64,000 bases of DNA from Hydractinia symbiolongicarpus (lineage: Eukaryota > Cnidaria > Hydrozoa > Anthoathecata > Hydractiniidae), in contig NC_079885.1 of NCBI RefSeq assembly GCF_029227915.1, positions 4,152,001 through 4,216,000 of the forward strand, read 5' to 3'. The translations under genes and the position numbers were made by a program. The notes beneath the pieces were generated by a model that made no database searches, was not told the DNA's origin, and was given only the letters and a program-made list of their open reading frames with translations. Shown one piece after another: positions 1-13,865 of the stretch. Position 1 is the stretch's first letter, and each line of letters begins with the position of its first letter.

Positions 1-338
1 ACTTAAGTGGATTGACACCGTTAGAAAATCATTGAAATGTAGTCTTTGAAACTGTTCCTCCTTATTCAGCGCGTGCTAACGGCCAGGATTGGTCCCACAG
101 TAAAAAATGACTTATTTTATATAAAGTTTTAAGTGAAGCGCTACCACAGCGCCCAGTGAAATCGGTAAATTCCACCAATCATGTCAAATTGAGAAGAATG
201 TTATTTCTTGGGTCCAATTTTCTCACTTATCACATTTATAAAGTCACAGTCCAAAATCAGTTCAATTAAGTCCCACAGTCAATCGTTTCACTGTTAAAAG
301 CGATACAACCTAGTATTACCAGAAAAATATCACTTAAT

Positions 339-358
339 ACATGTTGGTACGAATATGT
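339..358. promoter_or_regulatory. GTAC-centred imperfect palindrome, one per most monomers
   Basis: ACATGTTGGTACGAATATGT agrees with its own reverse complement at 16 of 20 positions (ACAT, TT, GTAC, AA, ATGT). It is preserved in most monomers from end to end of the window, for example at 1829, 2202 and 63739. At about 7045 and 8905 a GTTCGTACGAA version makes the core more symmetrical. A dimeric DNA-binding protein site is possible, but this is inference; no known centromere-protein box was recognised here. Confidence 0.4.
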
Positions 359-712
359 GACGCAACCGTTGTAACTCAAACGGACTGATACCGTTAGAAA
401 GTCATGGAAATGTAGTTTTTGAAACTGCATCTATTTCTTCAACGCGCGCTAACGGCCAGGATTGGTCCCAAAGTAAAAAAAGACTTATTTATCTAAATTT
501 TTAAATGAAGCGCCCCAAACAGCGACCAGTGTAATCGCTGAGTTCCGGCAATCATGTCAAATTAAGAAAAATGTTTTTCCTTGGAGTGCAATTGGCTCAT
601 TTATCACATTTATAAGGTCACAGTACAGAATCACTTCAATTAAGTCCCGCAGTCAATCGTTTCACTGTCAAAAGCAATACAACTTAGTATTATCGGAAAA
701 AAATCACTAAGT
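339..712 (+). repeat. Representative satellite monomer
   Basis: One monomer cut at the ACATG box. In order: a 20-bp imperfect palindrome centred on GTAC (339-358); TGACGCAAC; a short stem CCGTT/AACGG (366-370 with 379-383); CCGTTAG (391-397), which is the exact inverse of CTAACGG (449-455); an A-rich stretch and ACTTATTTATCTAAA; a variable segment here reading CCAAACAGCGACCAG; GCAATCATGTCAAATTAAG; a TTATCACATTTATAAGGTCA block; and an AATCGTTTCACTG block. The phase is arbitrary because the array has no natural start. The monomer has stops in every frame within one period, so although many periods are 372 bp (divisible by three) no frame runs through the array. Confidence 0.9.
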
Positions 713-1863
713 ACATGTTGGTACGAATACGTGACGCAACAGATGTAACTTAAGCGGATTGACACCGTTAGAAAGTCAATGAAATGTAGTTTTTGAAAAT
801 GTTTCTATTTCTTCAGCGCGTGCTAACGGCTAGGATTGGCCCCACAGTACAAAATGATTTATTTATCTAAACTTTTTTATAAAGCGCTACCACAGCGCCC
901 AACGAAATCGGTAAATTCCAGCAATCATGTCAAATTAAGAAAAAGGTTTTTCCTTGGAGTGCAATTGGCTCATTTATCACATTTATAAGGTCACAGTACA
1001 GAATCACTTCAATTAAGTCCCGCAGTCAATCGTTTCACTGTCAAAAGCAATACAACTTAGTAATATCGGAAAAAAATCACTAAGTACATGTTGGTACGAA
1101 TACGTGACGCAACAGATGTAACTTAAGTGGATTGACACCGTTAGAAAGTCAATGAAATGTAGTTTTTGAAAATGTTTCTATTTCTTCAGCGCGTGCTAAC
1201 GGCTAGGATCGGTCCCACAATACAAAATGATTTATTTATCTAAACTTTTATATAAAGCGCTACCACAGCGCCCAGTGAAATCGGTAAATTCTAGCAATCA
1301 TGTCAAATTAAGAAGAATGTTGTTTCTTGGGTCCAATTGTCTCACTTATCACATTTATAAAGTCACAGTCCAAAATCAGTTCAATTAAGTCCCACAGTCA
1401 ATCGTTTCACTGTTAAAAGCGATACAACTTAGTATTACCAGAAAAATATCACTTAATACATGTTGGTACGAATATGTGACGCAACCGTTGCAACTCAAGC
1501 GGACTGATACCATTAGAAAGTCATTAAAAGTAGTTTTTGAAACTGCTTCTATTTCTTCAAAGCGCTACCGGCCAGGATTGGTCCCACAGTAAAAAAAGAC
1601 TTATTTATCTAAATTTTTAAATGAAGCGCTCCAAACAGCGACCAGTGTAATCGCTGAGTTCCGGCAATCATATCAAATTAAGAAGAATGTCATTTCTTGG
1701 TGTCCATTTCGCTCACTTATCACATTTATAAGGTCACAGTCCAAAGTTACTTCAATTAAGTCCCAGAGTCAATCGTTTCACTGTTAAAAGCGATACAACT
1801 TAGTAATATCGGAAAAAAATCACTAAATACATGTTGGTACGAATATGTGACGCAACCGTTGTG

Positions 1864-2292
1864 ACTCAAGCGGATTGATACCGTTAGAAAATCATTGAAA
1901 TGTAGTCTTTGAAACTGTTCCTCCTTATTCAGCGCGTGCTAACGGCCAGGATTGGTCCCACAGTAAAAAATGACTTATTTTATATAAAGTTTTAAGTGAA
2001 GCGCTACCACAGCGCCCAGTGAAATCGGTAAATTCCACCAATCATGTCAAATTAAGAAGAATGTTATTTCTTGGGTCCAATTTTCTCACTTATCACATTT
2101 ATAAAGTCACAGTCCAAAATCAGTTCAATTAAGTCCCACAGTCAATCGTTTCACTCTTAAAAGCGATACAACCTAGTATTACCAGAAAAATATCACTTAA
2201 TACATGTTGGTACGAATATGTGACGCAACCGTTGTAACTCAAACGGACTGATACCGTTAGAAAGTCATGGAAATGTAGTTTTTGAAACTGCT
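1864..2292. repeat. Copy of 1-429, offset 1863 bp (5 monomers)
   Basis: Bases 1-429 recur here with few differences, including the unusual TTCCTCCTTATTCAG, ATATAAAGTTTTAAG and TTCCACCAATCATG variants that other monomers lack. This is a 5-monomer relationship between the left edge and 1.9 kb. The left copy starts outside the window. Confidence 0.8.
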
Positions 2293-4170
2293 TCTATTTC
2301 TTCAAAGCGCTACCTGCCAGGATTGGTCCCACAGTAAAAAAAGACTTATTTATCTAAATTTTTAAATGAAGCGCTCTAAACAGCGACCAGTGTAATCGCT
2401 GAGTTCCGGCAATCATGTCAAATTAAGAAGAATGTTATTTCTTGGTGTCCATTTCGTTCACTTATCACATTTATAAGGTCACAGTCCAAAGTTACTTCAA
2501 TTAAGTCCCAGAATCAATCGTTTCACTGTTAAAAGCGATACAACTTAGTAATATCGGAAAAAAATCACTAAATACATGTTGGTACGAATATGTCACGCAA
2601 CCGTTGTAACTCAAGCGGATTGATACCGTTAGAAAGTCATTGCAATGTAGTTTTTAAAACTGTCTCTATTTCTTTAGCGCGCGATAACGGCTAGGATTGG
2701 TCCCACAGTAAGAAATGACTTATTTATCTAAATTTTTAAGTGAAGTTCTACCACAACGCCCAGTGTAATCGCTGAGTTCAGGCAATCATGTCAAATTAAG
2801 AAGAATGTTATTCCTTGGAGTTCAATTAGCTCATTTATCACATTTATAAGGTCACAGTCCAGAATCACTTCAATTAAGTCCCACAGTCAATCGTTTCACT
2901 GTTAAAAGCGATACAACTTAGTAATATCGGAAACAAATCACTAAATACATGTTGGTACGAAAATGTGACGCAATTGTTGTAACTCAAACGGATTGACACC
3001 GTTAGAAAGTCAATGAAATGTAGTTTGTGAAATTGTTTCTATTTCTTCAACGCGCGCTAACGGCTAGGATTGGTCCCACAGTACAAAATGATTTATTTAT
3101 CTAAACTTTTATATAAAGCGCTACCACAGCGCCCATCGATATCGGTAAATTCCAGCAATCATGTCAAATTAAGAAGAATGTTATTTCTTGGGTCCAATTG
3201 TCTCACTTATCACATTTATAAAGTCACAGTCCAAAATCAGTTCAATTAAGTCCCACAGTCAATCGTTTCACTGTTAAAAGCGATACAACCTAGTATTACC
3301 AGAAAAATATCACTTAATACATGTTGGTACGAATATGTGACGCAACCGTTGTAACTCAAACGGACTGATACCATTAGAAAGTCATTGAAATGTAGTTTTT
3401 GAAACTGCTTCTATTTCTTCAAAGCGCTACCGGCCAGGATTGGTCCCACAGTAAAAAAAGACTTTTTTATCTAAATTTTTAAATGAAGCGCTCTAAACAG
3501 CGACCAGTGTAATCGCTGAGTTCCGGCAATCATGTCAAATTAAGAAGAATGTTATTTCTTGGTGTTCATTTCGTTCACTTATCACATTTATAAGGTCACA
3601 GTCCAAAGTTACTTCAATTAAGTCCCAGAATCAATCGTTTCACTGTTAAAAGCGATACAACTTAGTAATATCGGAAAAAAATCACTAAATACGTGTTGGT
3701 ACGAATATGTGACGCAACCGTTGTAACTCAAGCGGATTGATACCGTTAGAAAGTCATTGCAATGTAGTTTTTAAAACTGTCTCTATTTCTTTAGCGCGCG
3801 ATAACGGTTAGGATTGGTCCCACAGTAAGAAATGACTTATTTATCTAAATTTTTAAATGAAGTTCTACCACAACGCCCAGTGTAATCGCTGAGTTCAGGC
3901 AATCATGTCAAATTAAGAAGAATGTTATTCCTTGGAGTTCAATTAGCTCATTTATCACATTTATAAGGTCACAGTCCAGAATCACTTCAATTAAGTCCCA
4001 CAGTCAATCGTTTCACTGTTAAAAGCGATACATTTTAGTAATATCGGAAACGAATCACTAAATACATGTTGGTACGAACATGTGACGCAACTGTTGTAAC
4101 TCAAACGGATTGACACCGTTAGAAAGTCAATGAAATGTAGTTTGTGAAAGTGTTTCTATTTCTTCAACGC
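2044..4170. repeat. Imperfect 3-monomer higher-order repeat, two copies (1117 bp)
   Basis: The diagnostic GCGCTCTAAACAGCGACC lies at 2371 and 3488, and TTCTTCAAAGCGCTACC at about 2300 and 3417, all 1117 bp apart. The copies differ at scattered bases, for example TACCTGCCAGG versus TACCGGCCAGG. Similarity ends near 4170, where the right copy continues into a CTCACGCCTAG variant. Confidence 0.75.
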
Positions 4171-7100
4171 GCGCTCACGCCTAGTTTTGGTCCCACAATA
4201 GAAAATGACTTATTTATCTAACCTTTTAAATAAAACGCTACCACAGCGCCCAGCGAATCGGTAAATTCCAGCAATCATGTCAAATTAAGAAGAATGTTAT
4301 TCCTTGGGTCCAGTTGTCTCATTTATCACATTTATGAGGTCAAAGTCCAAAATCAGTTCAATTTAGTCCCACAGTCAATCCTTTCGCTGTTAAAGGCAAT
4401 GCAACCTAGTATTATCGGAAAAAATCATTAAGTACTTGTTGGTACGAATATGTTACGCAACCGTTGTATTTAGAACGGACTGATACCGTTAGAAAGTCAA
4501 TGAAATGTAGTATTTAAAACTGTGTCTCTTTCTTTATAGCGCTAACGGCTAGGATTGGTCCCACCGTAGAAAAGACTTATTTATCAAAGTTTTTAAATGA
4601 AGCGCTACCACAGCGCCCAGTGAAATCGGTAAATTCCAGCAATCATGTCAAGATAAGAAGAATGTTATTTCTTGGGTCAAATTGTCTCACTTATCACATT
4701 TATAAGGTCACAGTCCAAAATAAGTTCAATTAAGTCCCACAGTCCATCGTTTCACTGTTAAAAGTGATGCATCCTAGTAAAATCAGAAAAATATCGCTAA
4801 ATACATATTGGTACGAATATGTGACGCAACCGTTGTAATTGAAACGGACTGATACCGTTAGAGAGTCAATGAAATTTAATTTTTAAAACTGTTTCTCTTT
4901 CTTCAGCGCGCGATAACGGCTAGGATTGGTCCCACAGTAAGAAAAATGACTTATTTTATATAAAGTTTTAAGCGAAGCGCTACCATAGGGCCGAGTGTAA
5001 GCGCTGAATTCACGAAATCATGTCAAATTAAGAAGAATGTTATTTCTTGCAGTCAAATTGTCTCACTTATCCAATTTTTAAGGTCACAGTCCAAGATCAG
5101 TTCAATTAAGTCCCACAGTCAATCATTTCACTGGTAAAAGCGATAAAACTTAGTCATATCGGAAAAAAATCATTAAGTACATGTTGGTACGAATATGTGA
5201 CGCAACAGTTGTAGTTGAAACGGAATGATACCATTGGAAAGTCATTGAAATGTAGTATTTAAAACTGTCTCTATTTGTTCAACGCGCGCTAACGGCTGGG
5301 ATTGGTCCCTCAGTACAAAATGACTTATGTATATAAACTTTTTTATAAAGCGCTACCACAGCGCCCAGCGAAATCGGTAAATTCCAGCAATCATGTCAAA
5401 TTAAGAAAAATGTTTTTCCTTGGGTCCAATTGTTTCATTTATCAGATTTAGGAGGTCAAAGTCCAAAATCTGTTCAATTAAGTCCCACAGTCAATCCTTT
5501 CACTGTTAAAAGCGTGCAACCTAGTAAAATCAGAAAAATATCGCTAAATGCATGTTGGTACGAATATGTGACGCAACCGTTGTAATTGAAACGGACTGAT
5601 ACCGTTAGAAAGTCAATGAAATGTAGTTTTTAAAACTGTCTCTCTTTCTTCAGCGCGCGCTAACGGCTAGGATTGGTCCAACCGTAAAAAATGACTTATT
5701 TATCTAAATTTTTAAATGAAGCGCTACCACAGCGCCCAGTGAAATCAGTAAATTCCAGCAATCATGTCAAGGTAAGAAGAATGTTATTTCTTGGGTCAAA
5801 TTGTCTCACTTATCACATTTATGAGATCACAGTCCAAAATAAGTTCAATTAAGTCCCACAGTCAATCGTTTCACTGTTAAAAGCGATGCAACCTAGTAAT
5901 ATCCGAATACTATCGCTAAATACATGTTGGTACGAATATGTGACGCAACCGTTGTAACTCGAACGGATTTATACCGCCAGAAGGTCAATGAAATGTAGTC
6001 TTTGAAACTGTTCCTATTTATTCAGCGCGTGCTAACGGCCAGGATGGTCCCACAGTAAAAAATGACTTATTTTATATAAATTTTTAAGTGAAAGGCTACC
6101 ATAGGGCCGAGTGTAATCGCTGAATTCCAGCAATCATGTCAAATTAAGAAGAATGTTATTCCTTGGAGTCCAATTGGCTCATTTATTACATTTATAAGGT
6201 CACAGTACAGAATCACTTCAACTAAGACCCACAGTCAATCGTTTCACTGTCAAAAGCAATACAACTTAGTAATATCGGAAAAGAATCACTAAATACATGT
6301 TGGTACGAATAGTGACGCAACCGTTGTAAGTTAAGCGGATTGACACCGTTAGAAAGTCAATTAAATGTAGTTTTTGAAACTGTGTCAATTTCTTCAGCCC
6401 GCGATAACGGCAAGGACTGGTCCCACAGTAAAAAATGACTTATTTTATAAAAATTTTTAAGTGAAGTGCTACTATAGGGCCGAGTGTAATAGCTGTATTC
6501 CAGCAATCATGTCAAATTAAGAAGAATGTTATTCCTTGGAGTCCAATTGGCTCATTTATCACATTCATAAGGTCACAGTCCAGAATCACTTCAATTAAGT
6601 CCCACAGTCAATCGTTTCACTGTTAAAAGCGATACAACTTAGTAATATCGGAAACAAATCACTAAATACATGTTGGTACGAACATGTGACGCAACTGTTG
6701 TAACTCAAACGGATTGACACCGTTAGAAAGTCAATGAAATGTAGTTTGTGAAAGTGTTTCTATTTCTTCAACGCGCGCTCACGCCTAGTTTCGGTCCCAC
6801 AATAGAAAATAACTTATTTATCTAAACTTTTTAAAAAAACGCTACCACAGCGCCCAGCGAAATCGGTAAATTCCAGCAATCATGTCAAATTAAGAAAAAT
6901 GCTATTCCTTGGGTCCAATGGTCTCATTTATCACATTTTTGAGGTCAAAGTCCAAAATCAGTTCAATTAAGTCCCAAAGTCAATTCTTTCACTGTTAAAA
7001 GCGATGCAACCTAGTAAAATCAGAAAAATATCGCTAAATACATGTTCGTACGAATATGTGACGCAACCGTTGTAATTGAAACGGAATGATATCGTTAGAA

Positions 7101-8455
7101 AGTCAATGAAATGTAGTTTTTAAAACTGTCTCTCTTTCTTCAGCGCGTGCTAACGGCTAGGATTGGTCCCACCGTAGAAAAGACTTATTTATCTAAATTT
7201 TTAAATGAAGCGCTACCACAGCGCCCAGTGAAATCGGTAAATTCCAGCAATCATGTCAAGGTAAGAAGAATATTATTTCTTGGGTCCAATTGTCTCACTT
7301 ATCACATTTATAAGGTCACAGTCCAAAATAAGTTCAATTAAGTCCCACAGTCCATCGTTTCACTGTTAAAAACGATTCAACCTAGTAAAATCAGAAAAAT
7401 ATCGCTAAATACATGTTGGTACGAATATGTGACGCAACCGTTGTAATTGAAACGGACTCATACCGTTAGAGAGTCAATGAAATTTAGTTTTTAAAACTGT
7501 TTCTCTTTCTTCAGCGCGGGCTAACGGCTAGGATTGGTCCTACAGTAAGAAATGTCTTATTTATCTAAATTTTTAAATGAAGTACTACCACAGCGCCCAG
7601 TGTAATCGCCGAGTTCCGGCAATCATGTCAAATTAAGAAGAATGTTACTTCTTGCAGTCCAATTGTCTCACTTATCAAATTTTTAAGTTCACAGTCCAAG
7701 ATCAGTTCAATTAAGTCCCACAGTCAATCGTTTCACTGTTAAAAGCGATAAAAGTTAGCAATATCGGAAAAAAATCATTAAGTACATGTTGGTACGAATA
7801 TGTGACGCAACCGTTGTAGTTGAAACGGAATGATACCGTTAGAAAGTCAATGAAATGTAGTATTTAAAACTGTCTCTATTTTTTCAACGCGCGCTAACGG
7901 CTGGGATTGGTCCCACAGTACAAAATGACTTATTTATCTAAACTTTTTTATAATACGATACCACAGCGCCCAGCGAAATCGGTAAATTCCAGCAATCATG
8001 TCAAATTAAGAAGAATGTTTTTCCTTGGGTCCAATTGTTTCATTTATCACATTTATGAGGTCAAAGTCCAAAATCTGTTCAATTAAGTCCCACAGTCAAT
8101 CCTTTCACTGTTAAAAGCAATGCAACCTAGTAAAATCAGAAAAATATCGCTAAATGCATGTTGCTGCGAATATGTGACGCAACCGTTGTTATTGAAACGG
8201 ACCGATACCGTTAGAAAGTCAATGAAATGTAGTTTTTAAAACTGTCTCTCTTTCTTCAGCGCGCGCTAACGGCTAGGATTGGTCCTACAGTAAGAAATGA
8301 CTTATTTATCTAAATTTTTAAATGAAGTACTACCACAGCGCCCAGTGTAATCGCTGAGTTCCGGCAATCATGTCAAATTAAGAAGAATGTTACTTCTTGC
8401 AGTCCAATTGTCTCACTTATCAAATTTTCAAGGTCACAGTCCAAGATCAGTTCAA

Positions 8456-8941
8456 TTAAGTCCCACAGTCAATCGTTTCACTGTTAAAAGCGATACAACT
8501 TAGTAATATCGGAAACAAATCACTAAATACATGTTGGTACGAACATGTGACGCAACTGTTGTAACTTAAACGGATTGACACCGTTAGAAAGTCAATGAAA
8601 TGTACTTTTTGAAAGTGTTTCTATTTCTTCAACGCGCGCTCACGCCTAGGTTTGGTCCCACACTACAAAATGACTTATTTATCTAAACTTTTAAAAAAAA
8701 CGCTACCACAGCGCCCAGCGAAATCGGTAAACTCCAGCAATCATGTCAAATTAAGAAAAATGCTATTCCTTGGGTCCTATGGTCTCATTTATCACATTTT
8801 TGAGGTCAAAGTCCGAAATCAGTTCAATTAAGTCCCAAAATCAATCCTTTCACTGTTAAAAGCGATGCAACCTAGTAAAATCAGAAAAGTATAGCTAAAT
8901 ACATGTTCGTACGAATATGTGACGCAACCGTTGTAATTGAA
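8456..8941. repeat. Diverged copy of 6595-7080, offset 1861 bp (5 monomers)
   Basis: Both copies share GGAAACAAATCACTAAATAC (6650 and 8511), GCGCTCACGCCTAG, AAAAAAACGCTACC, GAAAAATGCTATTCC and ACATGTTCGTACG. They differ at more than a dozen bases by eye, so this duplication looks older than those in the right half. A related CTCACGCCTAG monomer lies at about 4170. Confidence 0.7.
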
Positions 8942-11900
8942 ACGGACTGATACCGTTAGAGAGTCAATGAAATGTTGTTTTTAAAACTGTTTCTCTTTCT
9001 TCAGCACGGGCTAACGGCTAGGATTGCTCCTACTGTAAAAAATGACTTATTTTATCTAAATTTTTAAGTGAAGCGCTACCATTCGGCCGAGTGTAATCGC
9101 TGAATTGCAGCAATCATGCCAAATTAAGAAGAATGTGATTCCTTGGAGTCCAATTGGCTCATTTATCACATTTATAAGGTCGCAGTCCAGACTCACTTCA
9201 ATTAAGTCCCACAGTCAATCGTTTCACTGTTAAAAGCGATGTAACCTAGTAATATCCGAATACTATCGCTAAATACATGTTGGTACGAATATGTGACACA
9301 ACCGTTGTAACTCAAACAGATTTACACCGCCAGAAAGTCAATGAAATGTAGTGTTTGAAACTGTCTCTATTTCTTCAGCGCGCACTAACGGTTGGGATTG
9401 GTCCCACAGTAAAAAAGGACTTATTTTATAAAAATTTTTAAGTGAAGCGCTACCATAGGGCCGAGTGTAATCGCTGAATTCCAGCAATCATGTCAAATTA
9501 AGAAGAATGTTATTCCTTGGAGTCCAATTGGCTCATTTATCACATTCATAAGGTCACAGTCCGGAATTATTTCAATTAAGTCCCACAGTCAATCGTTTCA
9601 CTTTCAAAAGCAATACAACTTAGTAATAATGGAAAAAATTCACTAAATACATGTTGATACGAATATGTCACACAACCGTTGTAGTTGAAACGCACTAATA
9701 CCGTTAGAAAGTTAATGAAATGTAGTATTTGAAACTGTCTCTATTTCTTCAGCGCGCGCTAACGGCTAGGATTGGTCCCACAGTAAAAAATAACTTATTT
9801 ATCTAAATTTTTTAATGAAGCGCTCCAAACAGCGACCAGTGTAATCGCTGAGTTGCGGCAATCATGCCAAATTAAGGAGAATGATATTTCTTGGTTCCAA
9901 TTGTCTCACTTTTCACATTTATAAGGTCACAGTCCAGAATCACTTCAATTAAGTCCCACAGTCAATCGTTTCACTGTTAAAAGCAATACAACTTAGTAAT
10001 ATCGGAAAAAAATCACTAATTACATGTTGGTACGAATATGTGATTCAACCATTGTAACTCAAATGGACTCATACCGTTAGAAATTCATTGAAATGTACCT
10101 TCTAAAACTGTCTCTATTTCCTCAGCGCGCGATAACGGCTAGGATTCGTCCCACAGTAAAAAATGACTTATTTATCTAAATTTTTTAATGAAGCGCTCCA
10201 AACAGCGACCAGTGTAATCGCTGAGTTGCGGCAATCATGTCAAATTAAGAAGAATGTTATTCCTTGGAGTCCAATAGGCTCATTTATTACATTTATCAGG
10301 TCACAGTACAGAATCACTTCAATTAAGTCCCACAGTCAATCGTTTCACTGTCAAAAGCAATACAACTGAGTAATATCGGAAAAAAATCACTAAATACATG
10401 TTGGTACGAATACGTGACGCAACCGTTGTAACTTAAGCAGATTGATACTGTTAGAAAGTCAATGAAATGTAGTTTTTGAGAATGTCTCTATTTCTTCAGC
10501 GCGTGCTAACGGTCAGGATTACTCCCACAGTAAAAAACGACTTTTTTATCTAAACTTTTAAATAAAGCGCTACCACAGCGCCCAGCGAAATCGGTAAATT
10601 CCAGCAATCATGTCAAATTAAGACGAATGTTATTTCTTGGGTCCAATTGTCTCATTTATCACATTTTTGAGGTCAAAGTCCAAAATCAGTTCAATTAAGT
10701 CCCACAGTCAATCCTTTCACTGTTAAAAACGATACAACCTAGTAAAATCAGAAAAATATCAATAGATACATGATGGTACGAATATGTTACGCAACCGTTG
10801 TAATTGAAACGGACTGATACCTTTAGAGAGTCAATGAAATGTAGTTTTTAAAACTGTTTCTCTTTCTTCAGCGCGGGCTAACGGCTAGGATTGGTCCCAC
10901 CGTAGAAAATGACTAATTTATCTAAATTTTTAAGTGAATCCCTACCACAGCGCCCAGTGAGATCACTAAATTTCAGCAATCATGTCAAATTAAGAATAAT
11001 GATATTTCTTGGTTCCAGTTGTCTCACTTATAACATTTATAAGGTCACAGTCAAAAATCAGTTCAATTAAGTGCCACAGTTAATCGTTTCACTGTTAAAA
11101 GCGATACAACCTAGTATTATCAGAAAAATATCCCTAAATACATGTGGGGACGAATATGTGACTCAACCGATGTAACTCAAACGGACTCATACCGTTAGAA
11201 ATTCATTGAAACGTACCTTCTAAAACTGTCTCTATTTCTTCAGCGTGCGATAACGGCTAGGATTCCTTCCACAGTAAAAAATCACTTATTTATCTAAATT
11301 TTTAAATGAAGCGCTCCAAACAGCGACCAGTGTAATCGCTGAGTTGCGGCAATCATGTCAAATTAAGAAGAATGTCATTTCTTGAGGTCCAGTTGGCTCA
11401 CTTATCACATTTATAAGGTCACAGTCCAAAGTTACTTCAATTAAGTCCCAGAGTCAATCGTTTCACTGTTAAAAGCGATATAACTCAGTAATATCGGAAG
11501 AATATCACTAAATACATGTTGGCACGAATATGTGACGCAACCGTTGTAGTTGAAACGGACTAATACCGTTAGAAAGTCAATGAAATGTAGTATTTGAAAC
11601 TGTCTCTATTTCTTCAGTGCGCGATAACGGCTAGAATTCGGCCCACAGTAAAAAATGACTTATTTATCTAATTTTTTTAATGAAGCGCTCCAAACCGCGA
11701 CCAGTGTAATCGCTGAGTTGCGACAATCATGTCAAATTAAGAAGAATGTCATTTCTTGGGGTCCAGTTGGCTCACTTATCACATTTATAAGGTCACAGTC
11801 CAGAATCACTTCAATTAAGTCCCACAGTCAATCGTTTCACTGTTAAAAGCGATACAACTTAGTAATATCGGAAAAAAATCACTAAACACATGTTGGTACA

Positions 11901-13865
11901 AATATGTGACGCAACCGTTGTAATTCAAGTGGAATGACACCGTGAGAAAGTCAATGAAATGTAGTTTTTGAAAATGTTTTTATTTCTTCAACGTGCGCTA
12001 ACGGCTGAGATTGGTCCCGCAGTACAAAATGATTTATATATCTAAACTTCTAAATAAAACGCTACCACAGCGCCCAGCGAAATCGGTAAATTCCAGCAAT
12101 CATGTCAAATCAAAAAGAATGTTATTCCTTGGGTCCAATTGTCTCATTTATCACATTTATAAGATCACAGTCCAACATAAGTTCAATTAAGTCCCACAGT
12201 CAATCGTTTCATTGTTAAAATCGATGCAACCTAGTAATATCCGAGTACTATCGCTAAATACATGTTGGTACGAATATGTGACGCAACCGTTGTAACTCAA
12301 ACGGATTTATACCGCCAGAAGGTCGATGAAATGTCGTCTTTGAAACTGTTCCTATTTATTCAGCGCGTGCTAACGGCCAGGATTGGTCCCACAGTAAAAA
12401 AGGACTTATTTTATATAAATTTTTAAGGGAAGCGCTACCATAGGGCCGAGTATAATAGCTGAATTCCAGCAATCATGTCAAATTAAGAAGAATGTTATTC
12501 CTTGGAGTCCAATAGGCTCATTTATCACATTTATAAGGTCACAGTACAGAATCACTTCAATTAAGTCCCACAGTCAATCGTTTCACTGTCAAAAGCAATA
12601 CAACTGAGTAATATCGGAAAAAAATCACTAAATACATGTTGGTACGAATACGTGACGCAACCGTTGTAACTTAAGCAGATTGATACCGTTAGAAAGTCAA
12701 TGAAATGTAGTTTTTGGGAATTTTTCTATTTCTTCAGCGCGCTAACGGCTAGGATTGGTCCCACAGTAAAAAAGGACTTATTTATCTAAACTTTTAAATA
12801 AAGCGCTACCACAGCGCCCAGCGAAATCGGTAAATTCCAGCAATCATGTCAAATTAAGACGAATGTTATTTCTTGGGTCCAATTGTCTCATTTATCACAT
12901 TTTTGAGGTCAAAGTCCAAAATCAGTTCAATTAAGTCCCACAGTCAATTCTTTCACTGTTAAAAACGATACAACCTAGTAAAATCAGAAAAATATCGATA
13001 AATACATGTGGGGACGAATATGTGACTCAACCGATGTAACTCAAACGGACTCATACCGTTAGAAATTCATTGAAACGTACCTTCTAAAACTGTCTCTATT
13101 TCTTCAGCGTGCGATAACGGCTAGGATTCCTCCCACAGTAAAAAATCACTTATTTATCTAAATTTTTAAATGAAGCGCTCCAAACAGCGACCAGTGTAAT
13201 CGCTGAGTTGCGGCAATCACGTCAAATTAAGAAGAATGTCATTTCTTGAGGTCCAGTTGGCTCACTTATCTCATTTGTAAGGTCACAGTCCAAAGTTACT
13301 TCAATTAAGTCCCAGAGTCAATCGTTTCACTGTTAAAAGCGATATAACTCAATAATATCGGAAGAATATCACTAAATACATGTTGGTACGAACATGTGAC
13401 ACAACCGTTGTAATTGAAACGGACTGATACCGTTACAGAGTCAATGAGATGTAGTTTTTAAAACTGTCTCTCTTTCTTCAGCGCGCGCTAACGGCTAGGA
13501 TTCGTCCAACCGTAAAAAATGACTTATTTATCTAAATTTTTAAATGAAGCGCTCCAAACAGCGCCCAGTGTAATCGCTGAGTTGGGGAAATCATGTCAAA
13601 CTAAGAAGAATGTTATTTCTTGGATTCCAGTTGGCTCCCTTATCACATTTATTAGCTCACAGTCCAAAGTTATTTCAATTAAGTCCCAGAGTCAATCGTT
13701 TCACTGTTAAAAGCGATATAACTTAATAATATCGGAAAATATCACTAAATACATGTTGGTACGAACATGTGACACAACCGTTGTAATTGAAACGGACTGA
13801 TACCGTTACAGAGTCAATGAGATGTAGTTTTTAAAACTGTCTCTCTTTCTTCAGCGCTCGCTAAC

